A stretch of DNA of 64,000 nucleotides from Prorocentrum cordatum (lineage: Eukaryota > Sar > Dinophyceae > Prorocentrales > Prorocentraceae): positions 675,693-739,692 of the forward strand of contig CAUYUJ010003891.1 of the NCBI GenBank assembly GCA_963575745.1, in the 5' to 3' direction. This document shows positions 40,072 through 49,805 of the stretch, piece after piece (position 1 is the first letter of the stretch; each line of letters begins with the position of its first letter). The position numbers and the translations under genes are program-made. A model generated the notes under the pieces. It was not told where the DNA came from and made no database searches. It saw only the letters and a list, made by a program, of their open reading frames with translations.

Positions 40072-41542
40072 ATGCGAGTATTAGGACCTACGCATGTTTT
40101 TACACATTCCGAGCAGGTTTCTGGCGGTGGCGAGATTTACTTGGTAGGCACGGACATGCTGTACAAGCACGTGACTGATCCAGCGGCTTTATCCAGGTTG
40201 GATTGGCTGTTCGAGCGCGTCGGCGGACCTGCCTGCGATGGATGGGCTGCCCCGCGGGCGCTCGTTCGCGATTCCACCCTTGGCATTGAGAGGGTTCACG
40301 ATGGCTCGCGTTCCTGGGTATACGCTACACCACTGGGAGAGCAAGCCGATGGGAGACCTCCCCTTCGTGGATGTAGTAGGCGCGGTCGCATACTACATGG
40401 AGAAAGCCGTTCGACACGGAGTCTACCCGTGCGTTGAACACGCGGGGAACGTCATGGTGCACGTTGAGTCGGAATATGTGCGGACAGTCATTGTTGACGT
40501 CGACGGGTGGCACGAACCCAGCGCAGACTTTAACCCGACTTCGGCGCTCAAGCAGATCCCGGTGATATTTGGCGGTTTCGCGTCCCATTCAGAATACGGC
40601 TTACTATTTGCTGAGCGCCACAACACCGACGTGTTCAACCGCGACATATCTTTTTTTAACCAGCTCATGGATATCTGCGAAGAGCACAGCCGCTCCTTCG
40701 CTGAGTGGCGCCAAGGTCAACTGTCACAAATGTTAGGAGATGTTTTGGAAGAAGACGGCGTCGTCGGCGATGTTGCACCTGACAGAGTTCGAGAAGGCGC
40801 GCCCGCGGAACCAGAGGAGCAGCGAGTTCCCGACGGCGGTGGCGTTCCTGACAACGCCCCCAAGGCATTGGACTACGTCACTCTGAAGGAAGACTTCTTC
40901 AGCACGCGTTCCGGGCATTTGGCTGACGCCCAGGCTTCTGCCCGAAGAGCACTGGCTAATCTTTCTTCGTCGTCTGTTCCAGCCCAATCGGCCGCTCAGA
41001 GCAGCGCGTCGAGGGCGCCGAGTAGCCAGCGTCCGCCCGCCGCTGGATGGGAGCCCCTAGCGCCGAGCTTCATCGCGCAATTGGGCGACTTCGAGTTGAC
41101 GTTCGAGCGGGACTGTCAGCAAGGGATGTCCAGCCTCCCGGACACAACGGCGCATCTACGAGCACGAGTCGATCACATATTCAACTGGAGTTGCAGGCAG
41201 ATGAACAACGTGCAACTTCTTGCACGCGCTGCCAGCCAAGCAGTGCTCCTCCTGCGCAACAACCACTCCGACGAGTACAAGAGCGAGCTGCTCCAGACGA
41301 AGGTGTTTGCCGTTCTTATGGGGGACAATTACAGATCACACGTGGAAGGGTTGTTTCAGTACGAAAACGGAGCATGGCTTCGAACGAATGCAGCGACAGC
41401 GGCAGCTCTTGAATGGTTTCTAGAAGCGCTGAGAATCGCACATAGCTACTACCTGTTGATGGCCCAGGCGAAGGCGCGCTGGTTAGAGGGGGAGAGGCAG
41501 TCGACAGGAGAAGGGAGAGAAGGAAAGAAAGAAGAGGAATGA
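40072..41542 (+). pseudogene. cluster gene 2: protein-kinase-fold protein, frame-shifted
   Basis: The first frame (40072-40290) gives a glycine loop and a candidate VAIK-like lysine (GGGEIYLVGTDMLYKHVTDP). The second (about 40285-41542) gives a hinge-like FTMARVPGYTLHHW, a catalytic-loop-like CVEHAGNVMVHVES and a DFG-equivalent VIVDVDGWHEP. This is the order of a minimal kinase fold, but the usual HxD aspartate appears as Glu or is shifted, so activity is uncertain. The frame changes within about 40260-40290. The C-terminal 250 residues are helical (ELTFERDCQQGMSSL, ALEWFLEALRIAHSYYLLMA). It ends in GKKEEE, followed at once by the GACTGAGGCTTACTTGCGTT motif. Confidence 0.45.
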
Positions 41543-41800
41543 GGTGAGATATAGGACGGGACTGAGGCTTACTTGCGTTCGGGTTTTTCATTCCAGAAAC
41601 CGAGGCTTACTTGCGTGACGCATTTGTTTGGGTTTCGTGTGTACAGTTTGCGTCCGTCGTCGTCGAGGCTCGCGCCTGGGGACTAGGGCTTGCTTGCGTC
41701 AGATAGATAGATTGACGAGGGGCATGCACATTGCCTTGTTGTGAAAGTCCCGCGCCCAGGTAGAGTCACGTTCTGACTGCGCTGTTGTCGCCGAGCTGCT
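41543..41800 (+). other. spacer with three copies of the end motif
   Basis: Motif copies GGGACTGAGGCTTACTTGCG (41559), ACCGAGGCTTACTTGCGTGA (41599) and ACTAGGGCTTGCTTGCGTCA (41683) follow the stop of gene 2. No gene is seen in the spacer. Confidence 0.6.
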
Positions 41801-44091
41801 GATATTTCACAAGTACGCCGCGCCGGAACTGATTACAGAGCATCACTTTCGGGATACCGTTTGGAAGACAAGCGACACGAAATCAGAGCAGTGGTGTTAC
41901 GGTTGCAGTGATCTGCGTCGGCAGCTTCTCATCAAGTATGCCAGCTTCAGCAAAACGATGATTCATAACTTCCACAGGCGGTGCAGTTCTATGCTGCCGT
42001 GCGAACGACAGCGCGGCATTTCTTTCATGGATTGCTTTTTGAAACAAAAGATGGTCAACACATACAGGCAAATAAAGATCCTGAACACAATTGCTACGTG
42101 CAGATCCCCATAGAGATTGCCATTCATGCACCCGATGATACATATCGCCGGCTTCTGGGATTATTGACGACGTCCTTTGCTGGGTCCGATGGATTCGATG
42201 CTTTCTTGGCAATGAGCGCGTTGGCGTTGGGGCGCGAGCCGATGCCTGACGTCGTGATTGCAGCATATTGCAGCTGTCGGCTATGGTCTTGATGGGAAGA
42301 CTCTTATTTGTACCGACCTTATGTCTGGCGTCTGGGGTTCGCATTTCGGTGCTTGCTCTTCCACGATGCCGCAGGTCCCTCGTGAATTTCAACAGCAAGG
42401 GCACGCTTTCATCGACTCGGCCTGGATGACGCTCGACGAGTGCAACCGCAACTTGGGCATCGAGGAGGCCGCGATGAAAGCGCTCGTGGGCGGCATCCTG
42501 ATGCCGCTCCGCAAAAACCACGAAGCTGACACGCATTACGCATCGTATTTATATATGGCGCGAGCTTGGTGCATGAACGTTGGCGACATCCCGCTGCTCC
42601 CTGCCGCGATGGAGACGTCGCACGGTCGAAGGTGGGGGTGCATCTTCTTCCGATCTGAATTCACTGCCCATGCGGAGCGCGTCGATGCGGGGAAGCAGAT
42701 TTTCGCTGCTCAGCCGGATGCTCGTGAGTTTGCACGGAGCAACCCAGTCGCTTTGTTTTTTGAAGAAGCTTGTGTTTCCTTACAGGTCCTTATATTCGCC
42801 AGCTGAATGCCGCAAGAAATTTGAATACCCCAATCACGACAGCATCCCGCACAACGACACTCAATGGCTCTTACGAAGGTTTGCTCGACAAGACGAGGCG
42901 GAGGCCCCCGACGCCGCGCCCATTGCAACGATCCAGAGCCGGGCGCCACCTCCAAATGAATCCCGACCAGAACTACCCGAACGAATTTGTGAAGCGCTGA
43001 GGTTTTTCATGCTCCGTTCAGAAGCGTCAGCTCCTTCATTTTCAATGAGCGAACGAGATCTCCGCCAAAAGGTAAGGGGGCACATGGTGAATGACATCCG
43101 AACAGCATCAAACATGCGCCCTTACTTCGTGAAGATGAATGAGGGGCGCCTGTGGCGCAGTAAGCGTGCTGTGATATTCGAGAGGAACAAATTGGATCTT
43201 GCAAGACTCGAACATTTAATGTCAAAAGTTGAAGGCTCGCAAACTGCATGCGGGACATTTCGGCAGTGGTGCCACAGGCTTGCATCAGCGAGTTGGGTCG
43301 ATTCGCGCACCCACGAGGATTTCGACGACTGCGTCTTGATGGGCGACCCCGCCCAGATAGAAGACGAGCTGCACGAAGTATTCCAAACATTGGACACGCA
43401 ACACCATAAAGAGAGGACGTGCTTGGAGATTATCAATTTCGGAAGAGCCAAGGAATGCGCAGCCGTCGGCCTCGACAAGCGGCAGGCCCAAGTGGATGCG
43501 CATCTTCACTTGCACCAGACCCAGGGTATTCAAGCGGGTTGCCAGATGGCATTGCCCAGAGAATACAAGAAGCATTGCTACAGCGATTGCTTTCTTGGAA
43601 GAGAGTACCCGCCGTGGCTTAGCATACCTTTCTTACCCCGTGGAGCAAGGGCTGCGTTTGCGCCGGACAATGTCGTGTCGTTCGACATATGCACGGCCGC
43701 CTTTTCTGTTGTTTCCCTCATGGCCGCTGAGTTGAACGTCGAAGTCCCCTGGGTGACCATGTACATCAACAACAAAGCAGTTTGGCGCCATGTCGTGGCC
43801 CAATATTATGGCATGCCCGATGGCGCAGCGAAGAAGCACATCCAAAAGTTGCTCTACATCGCACCCCGCCCACCGAGCGAGCAATCGAACATGGGCGTCC
43901 TCCCATTCGCAGATTGCCTGGCGCAGGAGGCTCAGCGAGTTCGATCTGCCGTCCTCCAGAACAACCAGGACTTGATCGATGCCATGGCCGATACGGGGAA
44001 GGACAGCGCGCAGTCAAACAAAATATTGCATGCCGCTTGCTCGGGCAAGGGAAGTGGGGGACTGGGGCTTGCTTGCGTGCTTGCGCGTTGA
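41801..44091 (+). pseudogene. cluster gene 3: large unknown, possibly polymerase-like, with frame breaks
   Basis: Coding text runs through three frames: FHKYAAPELITEHHFRDTVW and EQWCYGCSDLRRQLLIKYAS (41802-41945), QFYAAVRTTARHFFHGLLFE (41981 onward), and AAVGYGLDGKTLICTDLMSG (42270-42800). The long final frame includes HDSIPHNDTQWLLRRFARQD (42833 onward) and VVSFDICTAAFSVVSLMAAE (43674). That last segment, with MPDGAAKKHIQKLLYI some 35 residues later, recalls the palm and finger of family A polymerases, but the match is weak. Breaks: near 41975; a 10-bp duplication at 42257-42274; and 42724-42802, which fits a 79-nt GT-AG intron (GTGAGT donor). The stop at 44091 lies inside an end-motif copy. 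Confidence 0.45.
42724..42802 (+). other. candidate 79-nt intron
   Basis: Donor GTGAGT and acceptor TTCGCCAG would join the two best coding frames of gene 3 (phase 1). An alternative acceptor TTACAG at 42785 gives a frame that soon stops. No direct repeat was noticed. Not proven. Confidence 0.35.
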
Positions 44092-44456
44092 AAGTTTCGG
44101 GTGGGAGTTTCTTTGAGGAAGAATATGCGGTGGCACTAATGCTTGCTTGCGCCCGCCCCCCCCCCCCCCGCCCCCGTTTCGCTTTGATGTTTAACGGGGC
44201 GGGGTGGGGCGGCTGAACTTGAACTCGTTTGCCTGCGTTTTTTTTGCCGCGGCGATTTTTGTTCCTCGACAGGGCAGCCCAGCGCGATCTGCTTTTGCAC
44301 TATTACTTCAGGAGCGAGAACATAAGCTGGTTCAGAGGCTGATCGCGCTGAGCACTTCTTTTGGATTTACAGATGTCGTCGCGATCATATTCGACGAGGC
44401 GCGGTTCCGATCGGATGCTATATCGACTGCTGCACCTCAAGATTTAGCTGACACTT
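44092..44456 (+). other. spacer with end-motif copies and start of the transposase frame
   Basis: Motif copies at 44065 (GGGACTGGGGCTTGCTTGCG) and 44134 (GCACTAATGCTTGCTTGCGC). A C-run lies at 44157-44170. From about 44285 a frame reads QEREHKLVQRLIALSTSFGF, apparently the N-terminus of the next gene in another frame. Confidence 0.5.
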
Positions 44457-46652
44457 TTGCGAAGGACACTGGAGTGGCTGTCTCGTGGACAAGTTTGTTT
44501 CGCTTCTGAGAAACCAGCAATCACAGCTATTCCTCGAAAGATCCTGCGCGCAGTTGGCGAACGCGAGTTGGAATTTGACAAAAGCTTGACGTTGCAGGTG
44601 GTCGCTGGTACTTCTATGTGCGCTGTCTCCGCTCTTGCGAACGTGTTGAACCTCGCAGCGCCGTCGGCGGCGGACTTCTTCGTGCGAGGTTCCTGCGATG
44701 GCCCTTTCACATACGAGACCATACTGAAAGCATGCCCTCAGCTGCGCATGAGCACCGCTGGACCCGACTGGCAAAGCACGCCTGGCTTGCATATTGTTCA
44801 CGAACCTCCCCGGACGTGCGATCGAGATGCCGAGCCCGTGGGCCAGGCATCTGGCGTCGTCATCCAATTTGACGGCAGCGCCGTCTTTTTTGATGAGGTA
44901 CTGGCGGCCCCTGTGCGGTTTCAGACTCGGGATGGCTTGTGCGCGGTCCTGAACGGCAGTGAGGAACTGACGGTCATCACCGCTGAGCTCGACGAGCCGG
45001 GCTCTTTGACCTCGCAGCCGAGGCGCAGATTGCCAGCCAAACGATTGCGCCCTGACGGCACGGCTCGACCAACATTCTACAGCTTATGCGCGGGAGGCAA
45101 GCGGACTACTTGCCGAGTGGAAGCGCAAGTGCAAGCTCCGGCAGATCTCTCAGAGAAGCCCAAGCAGTTCGAATGCCCCTTGATCAAATGTCGCCGCCCT
45201 CGCTGCGGCGGATTACTGATGACGCGCAATTCAACGAGAACTGCGCCATGCGGTCAGTTGTACGGATCAGACTGTTGCGTTGACTGCGAACTCGCCGCGA
45301 AGCAATGTCCGAATTGCGGCTCATATTACAGACGCAATTTCATGAGAAATTCGGACGGCTCTAAAACAAACGTCTTGACCCACAAAGAGATGTTAGGTGC
45401 CGGCGTGCTCTTCGTTTCTCCTGCCGTCGGGTTCACCGTCGCATGCCTCAGGCGCGTCGTGCACGACATGCTGGCGGGTAAAAAGGCCCCTGGACAAGAA
45501 GCTTCTATCTTGATGGAAATGAAAGGGTACAATCAGTCCGACCGCCCTCTCCTGTGTCACCGTCGTCTTCGCGACAATATTTTGCACGCCGTGGAGGCAT
45601 TTGCTCTTTCAGAACTCAGGCCTAGCAAGATAATAAGATATGATGTTACATACCCTGCGTCTGAAATTTACTCCAATAGGGATGCCCTGATGCTAGACCT
45701 ACCGCCCGGCACGACGAGTCTGGGATTCGACGGCACGTTCGGGGTGCACAAAACCATTGAGAAAGGAGTAGACGCGCGAACCACCCGTGCCTGCGCGAAG
45801 AAGAAAAAGTCATTCATAGATGACCAGGGCCGCGTTCGCTCCGCATCATGCAAAACAAAAGACACCGTCAGAGCAGCTGTTCCTGATCATACAGCCGGGT
45901 GGGTATTCGTCGTGGATTGCCGGAAAGGTGACGGTGAAGTCGCGGCGGGCGCTGAGATGATCAGCTCAGAGAACCACGCAGAGAAGCACTCACAGGTTGC
46001 CAAGGTCATCGAAGGGAGGGGTGGTTCCAAGATCCGCACTTTGGCGCACGATGACACGTGCCACTTTCGTCCCTATGTGGAAAAGAGGCACGCCAACGTG
46101 TACAAGAACATCCAAACGTGGTTGATCGACAAGTGCACGGCGTGTGAAATCTTACACCCTTCTCCTTCTCGCATTTTGTCGCTCTCCACTTCTTCTCCCC
46201 TCTCTTTCAGGTTGCACCGAAAGAACCGCAAAGACGGCTGTAAGCTCAAGATCCTATCGCAAAAGGACAAGAAGGTCGACGCCACGTTGAACTCGAGCCG
46301 CTCCGAGCAGTTCAACTCATTCATTCGAAGGTCTAACTTTTTCCTCAATGGGCTTAGAGTGGCATCTCATCGTTTCTGGGTGCACAGGCTCATGCAATAT
46401 TTCAATACGCCTGGAGTGCGTGTCAACAAGTATGGCGGCCGCGCGAACGTTGGATTCCGAGCGAAGAAACGGGCGTTGAGACAGACAGCCCGCAAGAGCC
46501 TTCTTGTACGCAAACGCGTACAGAAATGCGTCGCTAAAAGCCCAGCGTCATCTAGGCGGCGATGGTCATTCTGCAGTGCTCTAATTTCGCCTGCAGAGAC
46601 TTCTGTGCAATTTTTAATGGAGGTCCGCCTTAATTGCCTCCGTACCTGTTGA
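44457..46652 (+). CDS. cluster gene 4: KDZ-like DDE transposase with zinc-binding and peptidase-like N-terminus
   Basis: The frame has 731 residues. Residues about 50-70 (TSMCAVSALANVLNL) resemble the Cys helix of a papain-like fold, but the expected His is replaced by Val. Residues about 239-290 form a zinc-binding region (CPLIKCRRPRCGGLL, CCVDCELAAKQCPNCGSY). The transposase core has SLGFDGTFGVHK (about 424), LAHDDTCHFRPYVEK (about 531) and SRSEQFNSFIRR (about 616), consistent with a D-D-E triad of the Kyakuja-Dileera-Zisupton type, which also carries CxC zinc motifs. It would cut and join element ends. A 78-nt intron (46133-46210) interrupts the frame without closing it. The TTG start is unreliable; the N-terminus probably comes from 44.2-44.5 kb. 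Confidence 0.55.
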   Translation: MRRTLEWLSRGQVCFASEKPAITAIPRKILRAVGERELEFDKSLTLQVVAGTSMCAVSALANVLNLAAPSAADFFVRGSCDGPFTYETILKACPQLRMSTAGPDWQSTPGLHIVHEPPRTCDRDAEPVGQASGVVIQFDGSAVFFDEVLAAPVRFQTRDGLCAVLNGSEELTVITAELDEPGSLTSQPRRRLPAKRLRPDGTARPTFYSLCAGGKRTTCRVEAQVQAPADLSEKPKQFECPLIKCRRPRCGGLLMTRNSTRTAPCGQLYGSDCCVDCELAAKQCPNCGSYYRRNFMRNSDGSKTNVLTHKEMLGAGVLFVSPAVGFTVACLRRVVHDMLAGKKAPGQEASILMEMKGYNQSDRPLLCHRRLRDNILHAVEAFALSELRPSKIIRYDVTYPASEIYSNRDALMLDLPPGTTSLGFDGTFGVHKTIEKGVDARTTRACAKKKKSFIDDQGRVRSASCKTKDTVRAAVPDHTAGWVFVVDCRKGDGEVAAGAEMISSENHAEKHSQVAKVIEGRGGSKIRTLAHDDTCHFRPYVEKRHANVYKNIQTWLIDKCTACEILHPSPSRILSLSTSSPLSFRLHRKNRKDGCKLKILSQKDKKVDATLNSSRSEQFNSFIRRSNFFLNGLRVASHRFWVHRLMQYFNTPGVRVNKYGGRANVGFRAKKRALRQTARKSLLVRKRVQKCVAKSPASSRRRWSFCSALISPAETSVQFLMEVRLNCLRTC
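46133..46210 (+). other. probable 78-nt in-frame intron of the transposase gene
   Basis: Donor AA-GTGCACGG, then a strongly pyrimidine-rich stretch (CTTCTCCTTCTCG ... CTCTCTTTCAG) and G after the acceptor, as in dinoflagellate introns. Removal joins WLIDK to LHRKNRKDGCK. Its length is a multiple of three and it contains no stop, so the unspliced frame remains open. Confidence 0.7.
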
Positions 46653-46875
46653 GGTTAGCGCTTTTGTCGTTGTCACTAAGAACATCTCTTGTGTGAAAAA
46701 GTGACGTTGGCCGTTGTCGGCAGCAATGGTTTCCACGCGGATGTTCCGCGATGGGGCTGGGTATTGCTTGCGTCCGCCGACGTGTAACTCTACGCGCGGG
46801 ACTGGGGTTTGCTCGTGTCAACAAGCTTTGAAGGTTGATTGGTTCAGTAACAAGTTATTGTTGTCAAGGGGTGCT
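46653..46875 (+). other. 3' spacer with end-motif copies
   Basis: Degenerate motif copies at about 46757 (GGTATTGCTTGCGTCCG) and 46801 (GACTGGGGTTTGCTCGTGTC). No gene was found. Confidence 0.55.
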
Positions 46876-47452
46876 GCTTTGAGGGACTGAGGCTTGCTTG
46901 CGTCAGACCGCTGGGCATCGCTGGGAGCCCTGGGCCCTCGCTGGCAGAGAGAGGGGGAAGGGGGGAGCTCAACGTTGACAACGTTGACAATGTGGACGCC
47001 TTGGGGGCGCCTCGATTGGGACCTCGGGCCCGCGCGGGTAAATGGGAAGAGCAAGAGGTGCTGCTTTGAGGGACTAAGGCTTGCTTGCGTCAGACCGCTG
47101 GGTCTCGCTGGGAGCCCTGGGCCCTCGCTGGCAGAGGGAGGGGGAGGGGGGGAACCCAACGTTCACAACGTTGACAACGTTGACGCCTTGGGGCCGCCTC
47201 GATTGGGACCTCGGGCCCGCGCGGGTAAAGGGAAGAGCAGGAAGTGCTGCTTTGAGGGACTGAGGCTTGCTTGCGTCAGACCGCCGGGTCTCACTGGGAG
47301 CCCTGGGTCCTCGCTGGCAGAGGGAGGGGGAGGGAAGATACCCAACGTTGACAACGTTGACAACGTCGACGCCTTTTGGCCGCCTCGATTGGGACCTCGG
47401 GCCCGCGCAGGCAAAGGGAAACAGCAACGTTGACAACGTTGACAACGTTGAT
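46876..47452. repeat. tandem array of three 187-bp units with AACGTTGAC words
   Basis: Units start at GAGGGACTRAGGCTTGCTTG at 46881, 47068 and 47254 (spacing 187 and 186). Each contains TCGCTGGGAGCCCTGGG, CCTCGCTGGCAGAG, two or three AACGTTGAC words, GACGCCTT, CGCCTCGATTGGGACCTCGG and GTGCTGCTTT. The words and orientation match the right arm of the 33.4-35.4 kb array and are inverted relative to its left arm. Confidence 0.93.
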
Positions 47453-47559
47453 GTTTTGTAAAACTGCATATTTTTGAAGCTCTGGATATGCGTTTTTCGG
47501 AGCACGGGGTGGAATCGACATCTTTGTCAGCTTTGCCATAAAAAGCTCAAGGCGCCCAG

Positions 47560-49135
47560 CGTCCCCCTCTCGCCAAGTCGGGCAGGCGAAGGGCGCCCTC
47601 CCTCGCGCGCGTCGCGGTCGCACCTCGCGCAGCGAGCGCGCATGTCGCAGCCCTGTCGGCGCGCTTGAAGGACCCCTTCAATGTTCGCAGCGCGGCGCGG
47701 CCAGGCCCAATCGCGCAGCTGCGCGCGGTCTGCCCAGAGGCGCGCCCCATCCCTGTTTTCGACGCTGCTGCGCTGCTTGCCGACAACGGCGCCGGCGCCG
47801 CGAGCGATTTGATCGGCGTCGCCCCGGCAGATTTCAAACGCGCCACGGCAATTATCGAGCGGCGCCCGCGGGGCGGCCCGCGCGGCCATCGCGACAGCCC
47901 AGCGCGGCGGCGCGCCAGCTGCATTGGGCGGAGGAGGCGCGGGCGCCCTTGGCACAGGATCGCCTGGTCATCTCGCGCGCTCCGCGTTTGCCCGCGGGCG
48001 CCTCGCGTCGGCCGCTGCAGGGCCTGCGTCGCAAGGCAGCCGCCCTCGAGTCGCCATCGTCCTCGGCGCGGGCGCGACGCCGCGGCGCGTCGCTCGCGGC
48101 GCGTTGCGCGGGCGCCGGGACAGCGGCAAGGCGCGCGCAGCTCCCCCCGGCGGGCCCCGCGCCCGCAGTCTGGCGGGCGCTCTCAGCCGCCGGGCGCGAG
48201 GGCCGGCGAGGCGCGGGCAGAAGCCGCGAGGGCTGGAGCCCTCCTCGTCGCCTCGCTGGCGGCCGGGAAGGCGCGGGCGCGCAGTGCCCGGGTGAGCGCG
48301 CTCCTGGGCGCGTGCCGGCGCTCGCTCCTGGCGCTCAGCAGCGGGCTCGAGTGCTGGGTGGCATTCGCAAGGACCGCCCTTCGGCGACGCGGGAGAAACT
48401 TGCCGCCGCCCTAAGGAGGGGCTGATTCTGTGGCCCGCGACCTTTCGGTGCGCTGACACTCCTAGCAACTGTGTCTCACGTGAAGAAGGCGTGCCTCGTG
48501 GCGCGCGGGAGCGCGCCTCTTTTATCTTCTTGCATCGCGCGCTTGCCCGCGGCGGGGGTCGGCGCGCTAGGCCCAGGCGGCTCGCGCCGCCGAGGTCGCC
48601 GTCGAGAGCGACGGCGCGCGCGGCCGTTCGGGGCCGCGACGTCGCCCGCCTTGCGCCGCACCTGGGCCTCGGCGACAAGGGTCGCCGTTTCGCCCTGCTG
48701 CGCTTGGCGGCCCGCGCATTCCCCCTTCGGCTACCTTCGAAAACGCCGCCCGCAGTGCGCGTCGCAGATGGCGAGACCGCAACTCGCGCGCTCGCGGCGT
48801 TCGTCGTCGGCGATCAAAAGATCGAGCTGCGCCTCTCCAGGAGAAAGAATCGCGAGGGCCGCTCGGCGTCGTCGCGGCAACGCTGGCGCGACGAGCGCGC
48901 GGGCACCCGCTCCGCGCGCGTTCTCGGAGCCTGGCTGAGTGGCGCGCCAGCTCACCGCCCCCTCTGGGCCGCGTGGCCCCCGGGCGCAGCGCGTGCTCGG
49001 CTGCGCCGCGCGTTCGGCGACATGGGGCTTCACGGCGCGGACGAATTCGGCAATCGCGCGTTCAGGCGCGGGCGCGCGCGGGACATTGCAGCCAAGGGTT
49101 GCCCGGTCACCGACCTCCATCGCGCGGGCGGTCGG
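47560..49135 (+). pseudogene. probable tyrosine recombinase, degenerate
   Basis: The best frame begins near 48491. Segments DQKIELRLSRRKNREGRSAS (48811), ARVLGAWLSG (48920), ARLRRAFGDMGLHGADEF and GNRAFRRGRARDIAAKG (49053) follow the layout of dinoflagellate tyrosine recombinases, in which a strand with RRKNR precedes an (H)-x-x-RRG helix and a short GxxxxG-type turn. The usual His before the RRG Arg appears as Asn. The final Tyr cannot be placed. Upstream text in other frames (FNVRSAARPGPIAQLRAVCP and FDAAALLADNGAGAASDLIG, 47671-47820) may be the N-terminal part. Very high GC makes frames unreliable, so I rate this cautiously. Confidence 0.4.
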
Positions 49136-49244
49136 CGTCAGCCCGCGCGGATGAAATGCCCGCGCCCGGCTCTAGCCACAATCGGTCGTCGAGGCCAACT
49201 GGGCAGAGTCGTCCAGCGACGGCGTGGCTGCGCCGGGCGTGGCC

Positions 49245-49420
49245 CGCGGGAGCGCCGTTGCAGTGGGCGGTGCCCCCCTGAGGGCCCGACCGGCATCTGC
49301 CCGTTTGACCTCGGAAAGGCCGCGCGCTGCGGGGCAGGTGCGTCGGGCCCGCGCCCTCCGCTCCTGGGGGGAGCTTCCTCTTCCCCCCTCGGGCCCAAGC
49401 GAGGCGAGTGCAAGCGCCAA
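49245..49420 (+). repeat. repeat B, left copy
   Basis: Matches 49806-49976 in the same orientation. Shared blocks: CCCGACCGGCATCTGCCCG / CCCCACCGGCATCTGCCCG, GAGGCCGCGCGCTGCGGG / AAGGCCGCGCGCTGCGGG, and GGCGAGTGCAA. The two copies flank the right copy of repeat A. Confidence 0.85.
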
Positions 49421-49425
49421 TTTGT

Positions 49426-49700
49426 GGGGTCGGAATAACGGAATTATTGCCTGGCACAAATGCGCCAGTGCTGGAAACGACCCCGCAGCTGGCCGCGGGG
49501 GCGCCCTCGCTCGGCTCGTCGGCCGCGCGCTTGCCGACCCGCTTCCGCCTCTCGCTCGCGTTGTGCGGCGTGGTGCCGTGCCGTGCTATGTCCGCCTGTT
49601 TCTGGGGCGGGATATAAATACCGCGTCGTGTCTCGCGTCTCGGTCCATAGGTGGCCAGCACCGTGTCTCGCGTTTCGACCCATAGTGACCACGTGCTGCT
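49426..49700 (+). repeat. repeat A, right copy, with TATA-like element
   Basis: Direct counterpart of 27537-27810, including GCGGGATATAAATACCG (TATA-like word at 49611-49622) and followed by CCATAGTGACCACGTGCTG. The 21.6-kb interval between copies holds all the cluster genes. Confidence 0.85.
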
Positions 49701-49805
49701 GCCCGTAGCGGCTTGCTGAGTAACCGCGCGCTGTGGCCCATAGTGGCCTGCTGCGTTCATTGGCCCAATGGGGCATCTTCTTCGTGTTCCCGACGCGCCC
49801 TGGGG

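Noticed and set aside
41927-41977. Short GT-AG intron (GTATGC ... CCACAG) in gene 3
   Set aside because: The 42-nt canonical form leaves the wrong frame; the version that fits the frame needs non-canonical ends, so I record only a frame break.
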